Assembly (NCBI GenBank): GCA_003646715.1
Contig: QMLL01000106.1
Span: forward strand, 1 to 6,340
Source of the DNA: Deltaproteobacteria bacterium
GTDB lineage: Bacteria > Desulfobacterota > Syntrophobacteria > B119-G9
Length of the DNA: 6,340 nt
Reading direction: 5' to 3'
Within the stretch, counting starts at the first letter, position 1; each line of letters begins with the position of its first letter. The notes under the pieces are model-generated. The model saw only the letters and a list, made by a program, of their open reading frames with translations. It was not told the DNA's origin and searched no databases. Below are positions 1 through 5,398 of this stretch, in pieces. Made by a program: the position numbers and the translations under genes.

Positions 1-38
1 AATCCTGCAGTTAATGCACCATGCTTTTCAGCTTCCAT
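1..38 (-). CDS. 5' end of an unidentified gene, cut by the window edge
   Basis: An ATG at 38-36 opens a frame that runs off the window after 12 codons, encoding MEAEKHGALTAG. The start is supported by a strong ribosome binding site, AAGGAG, with 7 bases between it and the ATG (46-51 on the plus strand). The gene follows the OadG-like small gene by 96 bases in the same direction, so it is probably the next member of the same operon. By analogy with other clusters carrying that small subunit, a biotin-dependent carboxylase or decarboxylase component would be expected, but twelve residues are not enough to assign a family. That product guess is inference only. Confidence 0.6.
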   Translation of the reverse strand, partial: MEAEKHGALTAG

Positions 39-72
39 TTTGTCTCTCCTTAATATCCGTTTTTAGCAACCT

Positions 73-100
73 CCACATTACCTGAATCCCAACAATGTGG
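73..100 (-). other. Hairpin between the OadG-like gene and the next gene
   Basis: Arms CCACATT (73-79) and AATGTGG (94-100) are perfectly complementary, with a 14-base loop. It lies in the 96-base spacer between the stop at 135 and the start at 38, upstream of the ribosome binding site. No T tract follows, so it is not an intrinsic terminator. It could be an mRNA processing or stability element within an operon, or chance. Confidence 0.3.
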
Positions 101-134
101 GCATCCAGGTGTGCCATAAACAAACCACAAGCTT

Positions 135-347
135 TTACAGCTTCCTTATAGACCTGAACTGCATCAATCTTCTCATGTTCATCATTCCCTGCCTCCCCGT
201 TAAACTCCAGACACTGGGCATGGCCACAGGTTGCGCAGGTAGAGCCTCTACCTCGGGGGGCACTTCCAAAAGCGCTTCTTCTTCCGCACGTATGTACTGA
301 AAGACAGCCGCAGAAATCGCAGCAACTATTTTTTTATTAGCTTCCAT
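135..347 (-). CDS. OadG-like small subunit of a biotin-dependent carboxylase/decarboxylase
   Basis: 70 residues. The start is placed at the ATG at 347, not the upstream GTG at 356, because GAGGTG (354-359) sits 6 bases before the ATG. The N-terminal block KKIVAAISAAVFQYI (residues 5-19) resembles the conserved AAIxAAVxxYL segment of the soluble part of OadG/GcdC-type gamma/delta subunits of decarboxylases and acyl-CoA carboxylases. An acidic, proline- and alanine-rich linker follows (21-45), then WSLTGRQ (47-53) and an MMNMRRLMQFR tail (55-65), again like the C-terminal W-S and R-rich ends of that family. Unlike classical OadG there is no N-terminal membrane helix long enough to anchor it, so it is probably a soluble assembly subunit. 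It heads an operon with its own promoter. The family assignment comes from recalled motifs; the actual substrate (pyruvate, methylmalonyl-CoA, other acyl-CoA) cannot be told. Confidence 0.65.
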   Translation of the reverse strand: MEANKKIVAAISAAVFQYIRAEEEALLEVPPEVEALPAQPVAMPSVWSLTGRQGMMNMRRLMQFRSIRKL

Positions 348-393
348 CAGATCCACCTCAATTTGCTAAAAAACGCACAGTAGACTAACTTTA

Positions 394-408
394 GGAACCC
401 CAGGTTCC
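394..408 (-). other. Small hairpin in the 5' leader of the OadG-like gene
   Basis: GGAACC-CCA-GGTTCC is a perfect 6-bp stem with a 3-base loop, located between the predicted transcription start (about 431) and the start codon at 347. No T tract follows it on the minus strand, so it is not a terminator. It may be a leader stem or an operator. Confidence 0.35.
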
Positions 409-437
409 AGTTTGAATAGCGTACATAAGGACAGGTT

Positions 438-466
438 ATTATGCGGAAATACCAATTCGATGTCAA
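438..466 (-). promoter_or_regulatory. Near-consensus sigma-70 promoter for the OadG-like operon
   Basis: On the minus strand a perfect -35 box TTGACA (466-461) is followed after exactly 17 bases by CATAAT (443-438), which matches the -10 consensus at five of six positions. The predicted start of transcription is near 431, giving a leader of about 84 bases before the ATG at 347. It is the best promoter match in the window. It shows that the carboxylase-type operon is transcribed independently of the ATPase gene upstream. Confidence 0.75.
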
Positions 467-485
467 CTCTAATTCTATGACAGGC

Positions 486-504
486 AAAAAAATTAGCGGA
501 CGCT
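486..504 (-). terminator. Possible weak terminator after the ATPase gene
   Basis: On the minus strand AGCG-TC-CGCT (504-495) is followed, after a short TAA-like spacer, by seven T residues (492-486). The stem is only 3-4 bp, so it is a poor intrinsic terminator. It is reported because it falls between the ATPase stop (580) and the next promoter (466-438) and is the only T-tract hairpin there. Confidence 0.25.
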
Positions 505-579
505 CACTATTTCTCCATAGGGATCAGGAGATATTTCTCAACTGTGAACTATTGCGCAGCTGCTACCTGGATCTATTTG

Positions 580-2286
580 TCATTCTTTCTTTTTTACAAC
601 CAGCTTTCTAAATCGGTTAATAGCAGCAGCAATCTCCACTAGCCTTGGGCGGGCAAGATTACCGGCTTTATACGGCAAAAGGATATCCAGGCCCTCTTGA
701 TCTATGATATTCATAATTTTCGTGAGCCCGGTAAACAGCTCTTCGGGTTTTTCCTTTTGCATAGCAGCCCATTTCCAGATCGAGTACCCGATTGCCCTTG
801 TCTGCGCGGGATCAACCAGTTGCTCCACACAACTTAAATCAATAGTATTTTGTCCGTACAGAAGGGTATGGGTTCCTCTAACGTCTATCTTGCATCTCTT
901 AGACCCTTTTCTGGCATCAAAACTCCCCGCATAGGGGGCTCTGCTGGGCAAGTCTCCAAACTTGCTTCCTCCCTCAGGTTTCCTTTTAGTTGGAAATTTT
1001 CTTGCGACTTCTCTGGCTTCTTCCGAAACATCTCTTGGTAAATAATTGTCCATCAAAATGACAGTGTCAGCAACATCAAGATAGTCCCCAGAGCCTCCCA
1101 TTACCAGGACTGTGGAGATACCATAATCTTTATACAGCAGCCTTACCTTGTCAATAAACGGGGTTATTGGCTCTTTGTCCTTAGCTACAAGATGCTGCAT
1201 TCTCTGGTCTCGTATCATAAAATTGGTTGCAGAAGTATCCTCATCAACCAGTAACAGGTCACAACGGGCTTCCAGAGCCTCCATAATGTTTGCTGCCTGC
1301 GACGTGCTACCACTGCCATTTGTGGTTGTGAAGAAATCCGTGGACCGGTTTCCGGGGAGATTATTGATGAAAGGAGATATATCCACACCAACGATGCTTC
1401 TTCCATCTTCAGCTCTGATTTTTATGGCTCCAGGAACTGTGACAACATATTCTCTGCCATCTCCCGGTATATGGTCGTAGACCCCACTTTCCAGACACTT
1501 CAATAATGTGGATTTCCCGTGGTATCCACCTCCAACTATTAGAGTCACACCTTCGGGAATTCCCATCCCAGCAATACGGCCCCTATTGGGAGCTTTCATT
1601 TCTACCTTAAGGGATTCAGGAGAAACAAAAGGGATGGCCCCTTCCTTCAAGGGCCTGGGATCAATTCCGGACGCCCGTGGCAGTATTGAATCGTTAGCTA
1701 CAAACGCCACAAGACCCTTTTCTCGCAATTGTGCTCTTATTGCTTCCTGATCTTCAGCTACCTCAATATGTTTTCTTAAAGCATCAGGATCCAATGAGGA
1801 ATAAAATAGGGTATCCTTTAAGACACGAGGAACGTAATCACAGAGAAGACGCTCTGCTTCCCCGGCCAGAATTCTCCTACCAGCAGCCGGAAGTCCGACG
1901 ACAAATCTGATCTCAATGTAATCGTTCAAAATTACAACACTATTTCTTGGCAGGATCTCCTGTCCACCACACTCAATCGACACAAGACCACTTTTGCCCG
2001 ATCCTCTGGATTGCTTTCCAGATCTCCTTGTGAGATAGGAAAAACGCCGGGTCAAAAAATCTCCAAGAGCATATTTCCTCGTGCGCGATGAGAGATAATC
2101 TTCGGGAAATCCGGTACTATCAATCGAAACCCTGGCACTTAATCTGGACGGGGAAGCAAAAGGATCACCCTGAACATGATCAATTGATAGGTCAAAAAGA
2201 CCAAATTTATAGGTGCCTTTTAGGTCCTTATACGCCTTGTAACCTTTCCCATCAATCCTATTCAATATACTCTCTAGCTTCTTCAT
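580..2286 (-). CDS. Predicted ATPase of the ABC class (PF09818/COG3044 family)
   Basis: 568 residues, the usual length for this family. The N-terminal block IDGKGYKAYKDLKGTY (11-26) and DHVQGDPFASPSR (36-48) are family hallmarks. The P-loop GGGYHGKST is at 252-260, an ABC-like signature NGSGSTSQ at 323-330, and Walker B LLLVDED at 344-350, followed by TSATNFM. The C-terminus has the conserved ARPRLVEIAAAINR segment (545-558). No membrane helices, so it is cytoplasmic. I place the start at the ATG at 2286 because family members begin at that MKKLESILNRIDG. The upstream in-frame ATG at 2361 would make the extension be encoded by a terminator hairpin. The ribosome binding site is weak (ACAGGCAG). 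The bacterial function is unknown. A trypanosome relative, MRB1590, is an RNA-binding RNA-editing factor, so RNA binding is a reasonable but unproven idea. It looks monocistronic. Confidence 0.88.
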   Translation of the reverse strand: MKKLESILNRIDGKGYKAYKDLKGTYKFGLFDLSIDHVQGDPFASPSRLSARVSIDSTGFPEDYLSSRTRKYALGDFLTRRFSYLTRRSGKQSRGSGKSGLVSIECGGQEILPRNSVVILNDYIEIRFVVGLPAAGRRILAGEAERLLCDYVPRVLKDTLFYSSLDPDALRKHIEVAEDQEAIRAQLREKGLVAFVANDSILPRASGIDPRPLKEGAIPFVSPESLKVEMKAPNRGRIAGMGIPEGVTLIVGGGYHGKSTLLKCLESGVYDHIPGDGREYVVTVPGAIKIRAEDGRSIVGVDISPFINNLPGNRSTDFFTTTNGSGSTSQAANIMEALEARCDLLLVDEDTSATNFMIRDQRMQHLVAKDKEPITPFIDKVRLLYKDYGISTVLVMGGSGDYLDVADTVILMDNYLPRDVSEEAREVARKFPTKRKPEGGSKFGDLPSRAPYAGSFDARKGSKRCKIDVRGTHTLLYGQNTIDLSCVEQLVDPAQTRAIGYSIWKWAAMQKEKPEELFTGLTKIMNIIDQEGLDILLPYKAGNLARPRLVEIAAAINRFRKLVVKKKE

Positions 2287-2311
2287 CTGCCTGTATTTAA
2301 ACCTGAATTTT

Positions 2312-2344
2312 AAAAAACCCGTTCCACTCAGTGAAACGGGTTTT
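2312..2344 (-). terminator. Strong intrinsic terminator/attenuator 25 bases before the ATPase start
   Basis: AAAACCCGTT-c-CAC-tca-GTG-a-AACGGGTTTT forms a stem of about 13 pairs with a single C-A mismatch and a 3-base loop. On the minus strand it is followed directly by a T run (2317-2312), the classic form. On the plus strand it ends in TTTT, so it may be partly bidirectional. It lies 451 bases beyond the Rho_N stop (2813) and 25 before the ATPase ATG. It is either the end of readthrough from the upstream operon or an attenuator in the ATPase leader. Confidence 0.75.
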
Positions 2345-2355
2345 GCTTCCAGAAA

Positions 2356-2373
2356 ACCCATGCATTCATGGGT
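2356..2373 (-). other. Second hairpin with short T tract, upstream of the terminator
   Basis: ACCCATG (2356-2362) and CATGGGT (2367-2373) pair perfectly over 7 bp around a 4-base loop. On the minus strand the stem runs into TTTTCT, a minimal terminator-like tail. It sits 11 bases upstream of the strong terminator, so transcripts approaching the ATPase gene meet two hairpins in a row. Confidence 0.45.
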
Positions 2374-2388
2374 ACTCTTTTCAACTAA

Positions 2389-2419
2389 CCAGCATTGCTG
2401 GACTCAATGTGGCCAGCAA
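2389..2419 (-). promoter_or_regulatory. Alternating stem arms in the ATPase leader (candidate switch)
   Basis: Three arms are present: CCAGCA (2389-2394), TTGCTGG (2395-2401) and CCAGCAA (2413-2419). The middle arm can pair with either neighbour. Pairing with the last arm gives a 7-bp stem with an 11-base loop. Pairing with the first needs cruciform-like geometry, with almost no loop, and is better read as a 13-bp odd DNA palindrome centred on 2395. The arrangement could be a regulatory RNA switch or a protein-binding site. It matches no riboswitch I know. Confidence 0.3.
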
Positions 2420-2485
2420 CAACAAACAATGAAAGCTCCTGGCTCAAGATAGCCTTAGCAGAATAGGAAACTTTCATATAAATCA

Positions 2486-2500
2486 TCCCAATTATTGGGA
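2486..2500. promoter_or_regulatory. 15-bp perfect odd palindrome, operator-like
   Basis: TCCCAAT-T-ATTGGGA is a perfect 7-bp inverted repeat around one central base. The one-base centre rules out an efficient RNA hairpin and favours a dimeric DNA-binding protein. It lies 200 bases upstream of the ATPase start in a gene-free stretch, so it could be an operator for that gene. The regulator is unknown. Confidence 0.4.
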
Positions 2501-2550
2501 CAGTAAAAGAGGAAACTTATGAGAAAGCAACGACTACAACCAACAACGAT

Positions 2551-2572
2551 GGATCCCTGCCTGCGCAGGAAC
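2551..2572. repeat. Fragment of a palindromic intergenic repeat
   Basis: GGATCCCTGCCTGCGCAGGA contains the perfect palindrome CCTGCGCAGG (2560-2569). It has the look of common dispersed repeats of the form 'CCTGCCTGCGCAGG' that lie between bacterial genes. It shares GGATCCCTG with the hairpin of the neighbouring repeat copy (2645-2653). Probably a decayed remnant of a related repeat. Confidence 0.4.
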
Positions 2573-2599
2573 TCAGTCTTTTCATTTTTTCATTAGTTA

Positions 2600-2746
2600 A
2601 GGAATCTCTGATTAATTAGACTATTATTCCAAATCTGTCATGCCGGATCCCTGATCAAGTCAGGGACAGGCATTGATCCGGCATCCAGACAAGAATCTCT
2701 AGATTCCGGCTCTCCGCTTCGCTTCGGCCGGAATAACGAGAGAGGT
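2600..2746 (+). repeat. Dispersed palindrome-rich repeat, copy 1
   Basis: 147 bp aligned with copy 2 at 6218-6340 in the same orientation; apart from one 24-bp insertion there are only about five substitutions. It contains two large hairpins. The first has arms ATGCCGGATC (2640-2649) and GATCCGGCAT (2675-2684), with a nested stem TCCCTGA/TCAGGGA (2648-2654, 2660-2666). The second has arms ATTCCGGC (2703-2710) and GCCGGAAT (2727-2734), extended by TCTCT/AGAGA. Such structures commonly act as REP-like mRNA 3'-end stabilisers, and this copy lies just after the Rho_N gene. Confidence 0.85.
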
Positions 2747-2812
2747 AATATGCTTCTACTTTACACTTATCTTCTCCCAACCGAGCAATTCTTTGTACTT
2801 ATCAGAGGTTCC
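2600..2812. mobile_element. MITE-like element with terminal inverted repeats (no transposase)
   Basis: The left end AGGAATCTCTGATTAAT (2600-2616) and the reverse complement of the right end, AGGAACCTCTGATAAGT (2812-2796), agree at 14 of 17 positions. Counting the neighbouring bases, both ends read TTAAGGAA, so the target duplication is either TTAA or TA; TTAA being palindromic, this cannot be resolved here. The 213-bp interior holds strong hairpins and no ORF, as expected of a non-autonomous element moved by a transposase elsewhere. The right end touches the stop codon of the Rho_N gene (2813). I cannot name the parental IS family. Confidence 0.55.
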
Positions 2813-3148
2813 TTAAGCCGCGGCTGCTCTCCTTGTCTGTTTCTTTAACCTGCTCATCCGACGTCGCAAAATCTCAACCTTTTTCTTATCACCCTTTTCT
2901 TTCGCCTGCTTTTTCAATTCTCGCAATTCTCTAATTTTCTTCTTTATCGCTCTTACATCTATATCCGTACGCTTTTTCCTCTCATCCACTATTCCCTTGA
3001 TTTTCTTTATGGCCTCAATAAGCTCCTGCTTATTCATTGCGTGAACACCAACAATACCTTCCAGCTCGAGGGCCATCTCGCGAAGTTCCTTGGCGGTCAT
3101 CTTCTCCAATGGTTTTTCTTTTTTAACCTTCTCCTTTTTCTTTCCCAT
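2813..3148 (-). CDS. Small basic protein with a Rho_N (SAP-like) domain
   Basis: 111 residues, very rich in Lys, Arg and Glu. A charged N-terminus (1-15) leads into MTAKELREMALELEGIVGV (17-35) and MNKQELIEAIKK (38-49), the helix-extended loop-helix pattern of the Rho termination factor N-terminal domain (PF07498). That domain binds nucleic acids in Rho. Residues 65-108 form a strongly basic, probably helical or coiled-coil tail ending in RRAAAA. The start is moved from the GTG at 3157 to the ATG at 3148, since AAGGAG (3157-3162) lies 8 bases upstream and would overlap the GTG. It follows the stomatin gene by 28 bases and is the last gene of the operon. RNA or DNA binding is inferred from the domain; its role is unknown. 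Confidence 0.8.
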   Translation of the reverse strand: MGKKKEKVKKEKPLEKMTAKELREMALELEGIVGVHAMNKQELIEAIKKIKGIVDERKKRTDIDVRAIKKKIRELRELKKQAKEKGDKKKVEILRRRMSRLKKQTRRAAAA

Positions 3149-3176
3149 AATCTCCACTCCTTCTCAATATCAGTAA

Positions 3177-3980
3177 CTATTCTTCTTTTTCGACCCCTGA
3201 CTTCTCTTGCACCATACGAAGTTTATCCATATTCTCTGTGAACGTTATAAATGGCTTAAATAAATCAATGGGTATTGGGAAAAGCGTGGTAGTATTGTTC
3301 TCAGCAGATACCTCACGCAATGTTTGCAGGTAACGTAACTGCAATGCCATCGGGTGTTCGGAAATAATTTCCGCAGCTTCTGCCAATCGGGTTGCAGCCT
3401 GGTACTCTCCTTCAGCGTTTATTATTTTCGCCCTTCTTTCCCTTTCGGCCTCGGCCTGTCTGGCCATTGCTCTCTGCATCTCCTGTGGAAGGTCAATATG
3501 TTTTACCTCCACAGTGGTTACTTTAACACCCCACGGGTCTGTATGTTTATCGAGAATTTCTTGCAGCTCGGTGTTTATTTTTTCTCTATCGGAAAGCAAT
3601 TCATCAAGTTCCGCCTGACCGCACACACTTCTCAATGTAGTTTGAGCAAGCTGTGAAGTCGCATAGAGGTAATTTTCCACTTCTATGACAGCTTTAACCG
3701 GGTCCATCACACGAAAATATATAACCGCATTTACTTTCACCGAGACGTTATCCCTGGTAATAACGTCCTGGGAAGGTACATCCATGGCTATCAATCGCAA
3801 AGATACCTTCGTCATTCTATCGATTATAGGGATTAGGATTATTAATCCAGGTCCTTTGGCTGCAATTACACGACCCAATCGAAAAACGACTCCACGTTCA
3901 TATTCGTTGAGAACTTTGATTGCCGAGGCAAGAAACATCAACCCAAGTATTACTATTACGATGAGACCATATAACGACAC
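3177..3980 (-). CDS. Stomatin-like (slipin) SPFH/Band 7 membrane protein
   Basis: 267 residues. One N-terminal membrane segment (about 3-21) is followed by the SPFH/Band 7 domain beginning EYERGVVFRLGR (26-37), with the family motif GPGLIILIPIIDR (43-55) and RDNVSVKVNAVIYFRV (76-91). A long charged helix typical of oligomerising stomatins includes MQRAMARQAEAERERRAKII (168-187). The C-terminal stretch TTTLFPIPIDLF (230-241) matches the hydrophobic region that archaeal NfeD cleaves in p-stomatin. The start is GTG at 3980 with an excellent ribosome binding site. The gene lies 106 bases after NfeD, the usual partner, and 28 bases before the Rho_N gene. Stomatins assemble into membrane-associated rings or microdomains and affect membrane organisation and partner proteins. 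Confidence 0.93.
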   Translation of the reverse strand: MSLYGLIVIVILGLMFLASAIKVLNEYERGVVFRLGRVIAAKGPGLIILIPIIDRMTKVSLRLIAMDVPSQDVITRDNVSVKVNAVIYFRVMDPVKAVIEVENYLYATSQLAQTTLRSVCGQAELDELLSDREKINTELQEILDKHTDPWGVKVTTVEVKHIDLPQEMQRAMARQAEAERERRAKIINAEGEYQAATRLAEAAEIISEHPMALQLRYLQTLREVSAENNTTTLFPIPIDLFKPFITFTENMDKLRMVQEKSGVEKEE

Positions 3981-4086
3981 GGCTTCCTCCTTTCAGAAGT
4001 TTGTTTTTATAAGATAAATACCGCTCAATGTCTACCAAAAATGGTGATTTTATCCGTGGAATACAAATATATAAGAATATCTAAAG
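3981..4086 (-). other. NfeD-stomatin intergenic spacer
   Basis: 106 AT-rich bases. It holds the stomatin ribosome binding site and a weak ACCA-TTTT-TGGT stem. I find no convincing promoter: TTGAGC and TATAAA-like boxes exist but at unusable spacing (11 bases). No terminator is seen, so the two genes are probably cotranscribed. Confidence 0.4.
3986..3993 (-). promoter_or_regulatory. Strong ribosome binding site fixing the GTG start of the stomatin gene
   Basis: On the minus strand AAAGGAGG is followed by 5 bases (AAGCC) and then GTG at 3980-3978. This is near-perfect in sequence and spacing and explains use of a GTG start. It suggests efficient stomatin translation independent of coupling to NfeD, whose stop is 106 bases away. 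Confidence 0.8.
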
Positions 4087-5388
4087 TCAGCCGCTATCAA
4101 CCCGTTGTATACGAAGCTTTAGATTCTCCACACCCACCACTTTTACCATTTCACCAACATTCACAGGTTCACTGCTTTCTGCATTCCATATTTCGCCGTG
4201 AACAAAAACTTTTAAACGGCCCCCTCTTACCTCCATAACTTCCCCCACTTCTCCTATCAAGCCGGCTGTACCAGTTCTTGGTTTGGCTATCTGCGCCTTA
4301 AAAGCAAGAGAAGCAACTGTGACGAAAAACAATGAGACAGCGATAACTGTTGGCACCAGCACCTGGTAAGATATCCGCAAATAATCCTGCTTTCCAGGGA
4401 AAATCATCAATGATCCGAGTATCAGGCTCACTACGCCCGCAATACTAAGCATGCCGTAAGAAGTTACTTTTATCTCCAGTATAAAAAATATGATAGCAAG
4501 AGCAATTAACAAAAATCCAGCATAATTAACCGGTAACGTCTGGAATGCGAAGAAAGCCAGGATTAGAGCTATCCCCCCTATTACCCCTGGTAAGATTGCG
4601 CCCGGATGCGCAAGTTCAAAGTAAAGCCCGGCCAGCCCTATCATCATCAAAATGTATGCTATGTTAGGATTACTTAAGGTTCTGAGAATCTTATCCCTGA
4701 ACGTCTCTTCTATCGTTACCAGAGGCAGCTCTTTCACTTTCAGTACAACGGTTTTATCAATGAGCTTAACTTTTCTCCCGTCTATTTTCTTTATGAGCTC
4801 ATCCATATCCTTGGCAACAATATCTATCACTTTAAGCTTAAGTGCTTCGGATGCCGTGATAGATTCACTTTTTCGAATCGCTTTTTCAACCCACTTCAAA
4901 TTCCTCTTTCTTTGAGCTGCTATACTTTTGGTGAATGCAACCAGGTCATTGACTATTTTCTCGCTCATAGTTTTTTCGACATCTTTACCTGATGGCCCTA
5001 CAGGGTGAGCCGCACCGATATTTGTCCCGGGAGCCATGGCTGCGATATGAGCAGCAAGAGTTATCATGGTACCAGCCGATGCTGCTTGAGCACCACTTGG
5101 TGCAACATAAACTACCACCGGCACCTCAGAATTGAGAATAGCCTTCACTATTCTCTTCATGGAAGTAACAAGACCGCCGGGAGTATCAAGCTTGATGACC
5201 AAGCATGCTGCACCGTCCGTTTCGGATTTTTTAATTGCTTTTTCGATAAATTCCGCTGTGCCAGGGTTGATGGAATCGCTTACATTAATAACGTTTATGT
5301 GATCTCCACCACCGAAGACCAGAGCCGGGGAAAAAAACACAAGAATAAGCAAAAATAGGATCGTCTTTTTAACGTTGAACCTTAACAT
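4087..5388 (-). CDS. nfeD: Long-form NfeD membrane serine protease
   Basis: 433 residues, full-length NfeD architecture. A signal peptide or first membrane segment (about 1-26) is followed by a ClpP/crotonase-like protease domain (about 30-225) with LDTPGG (67-72) and QAASAGTMI (101-109). Ser104 fits the nucleophile and Lys144 in MSEK the general base; the 40-residue spacing is close to the Ser97/Lys138 pair of Pyrococcus PH1510. About five hydrophobic segments follow between 243 and 364. A C-terminal OB-fold NfeD domain (about 372-430) contains GLIGEVGEV and VHGEIWNA. The start at 5388 lies 10 bases after the UDG stop. The AAGGAG element is inside the UDG end and about 14 bases from the ATG, a long spacing, so translation is probably coupled to UDG. 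It likely processes the stomatin encoded next. Confidence 0.93.
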   Translation of the reverse strand: MLRFNVKKTILFLLILVFFSPALVFGGGDHINVINVSDSINPGTAEFIEKAIKKSETDGAACLVIKLDTPGGLVTSMKRIVKAILNSEVPVVVYVAPSGAQAASAGTMITLAAHIAAMAPGTNIGAAHPVGPSGKDVEKTMSEKIVNDLVAFTKSIAAQRKRNLKWVEKAIRKSESITASEALKLKVIDIVAKDMDELIKKIDGRKVKLIDKTVVLKVKELPLVTIEETFRDKILRTLSNPNIAYILMMIGLAGLYFELAHPGAILPGVIGGIALILAFFAFQTLPVNYAGFLLIALAIIFFILEIKVTSYGMLSIAGVVSLILGSLMIFPGKQDYLRISYQVLVPTVIAVSLFFVTVASLAFKAQIAKPRTGTAGLIGEVGEVMEVRGGRLKVFVHGEIWNAESSEPVNVGEMVKVVGVENLKLRIQRVDSG

Positions 5389-5398
5389 CCTGAATTTT

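Noticed and set aside
46..120. Minus-strand 29-codon frame starting at ATG near 115 and overlapping the next gene's start
   Set aside because: Too short, no good ribosome binding site, and no recognisable sequence; the region reads as an ordinary spacer with a hairpin.
387..397. ACTTTAGGAA near 387 shared with the left edge of repeat copy 2 (6214-6223)
   Set aside because: Only about 10 bases match and the following sequence diverges at once; not enough to call a third repeat copy.
1148..1480. Plus-strand open frame of 110 codons inside the ATPase gene
   Set aside because: It lies entirely antisense to the conserved P-loop ATPase, has no recognisable domain and low-complexity Ser/Leu-rich content typical of antisense shadows.
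2088..2300. Plus-strand 70-codon frame near the ATPase start
   Set aside because: Overlaps the conserved N-terminal region of the ATPase on the other strand, with no support of its own.
2600..2746. Possible CRISPR array because of repeated palindromic units
   Set aside because: There are only two hairpins of different sequence here and no regular repeat-spacer spacing; it is a dispersed palindromic repeat.
2747..2812. Intrinsic terminator immediately after the Rho_N gene
   Set aside because: No stem followed by a T tract is found in this stretch on the minus strand; the hairpins of the repeat further on also lack T tracts.
3981..4086. Internal promoter for the stomatin gene
   Set aside because: TTGAGC and TATAAA-like boxes are separated by only 11 bases, and other pairings have 19 or more; none is convincing.
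5005..5358. Plus-strand open frame of 117 codons across NfeD
   Set aside because: Antisense to the protease domain; sequence has no domain-like pattern.
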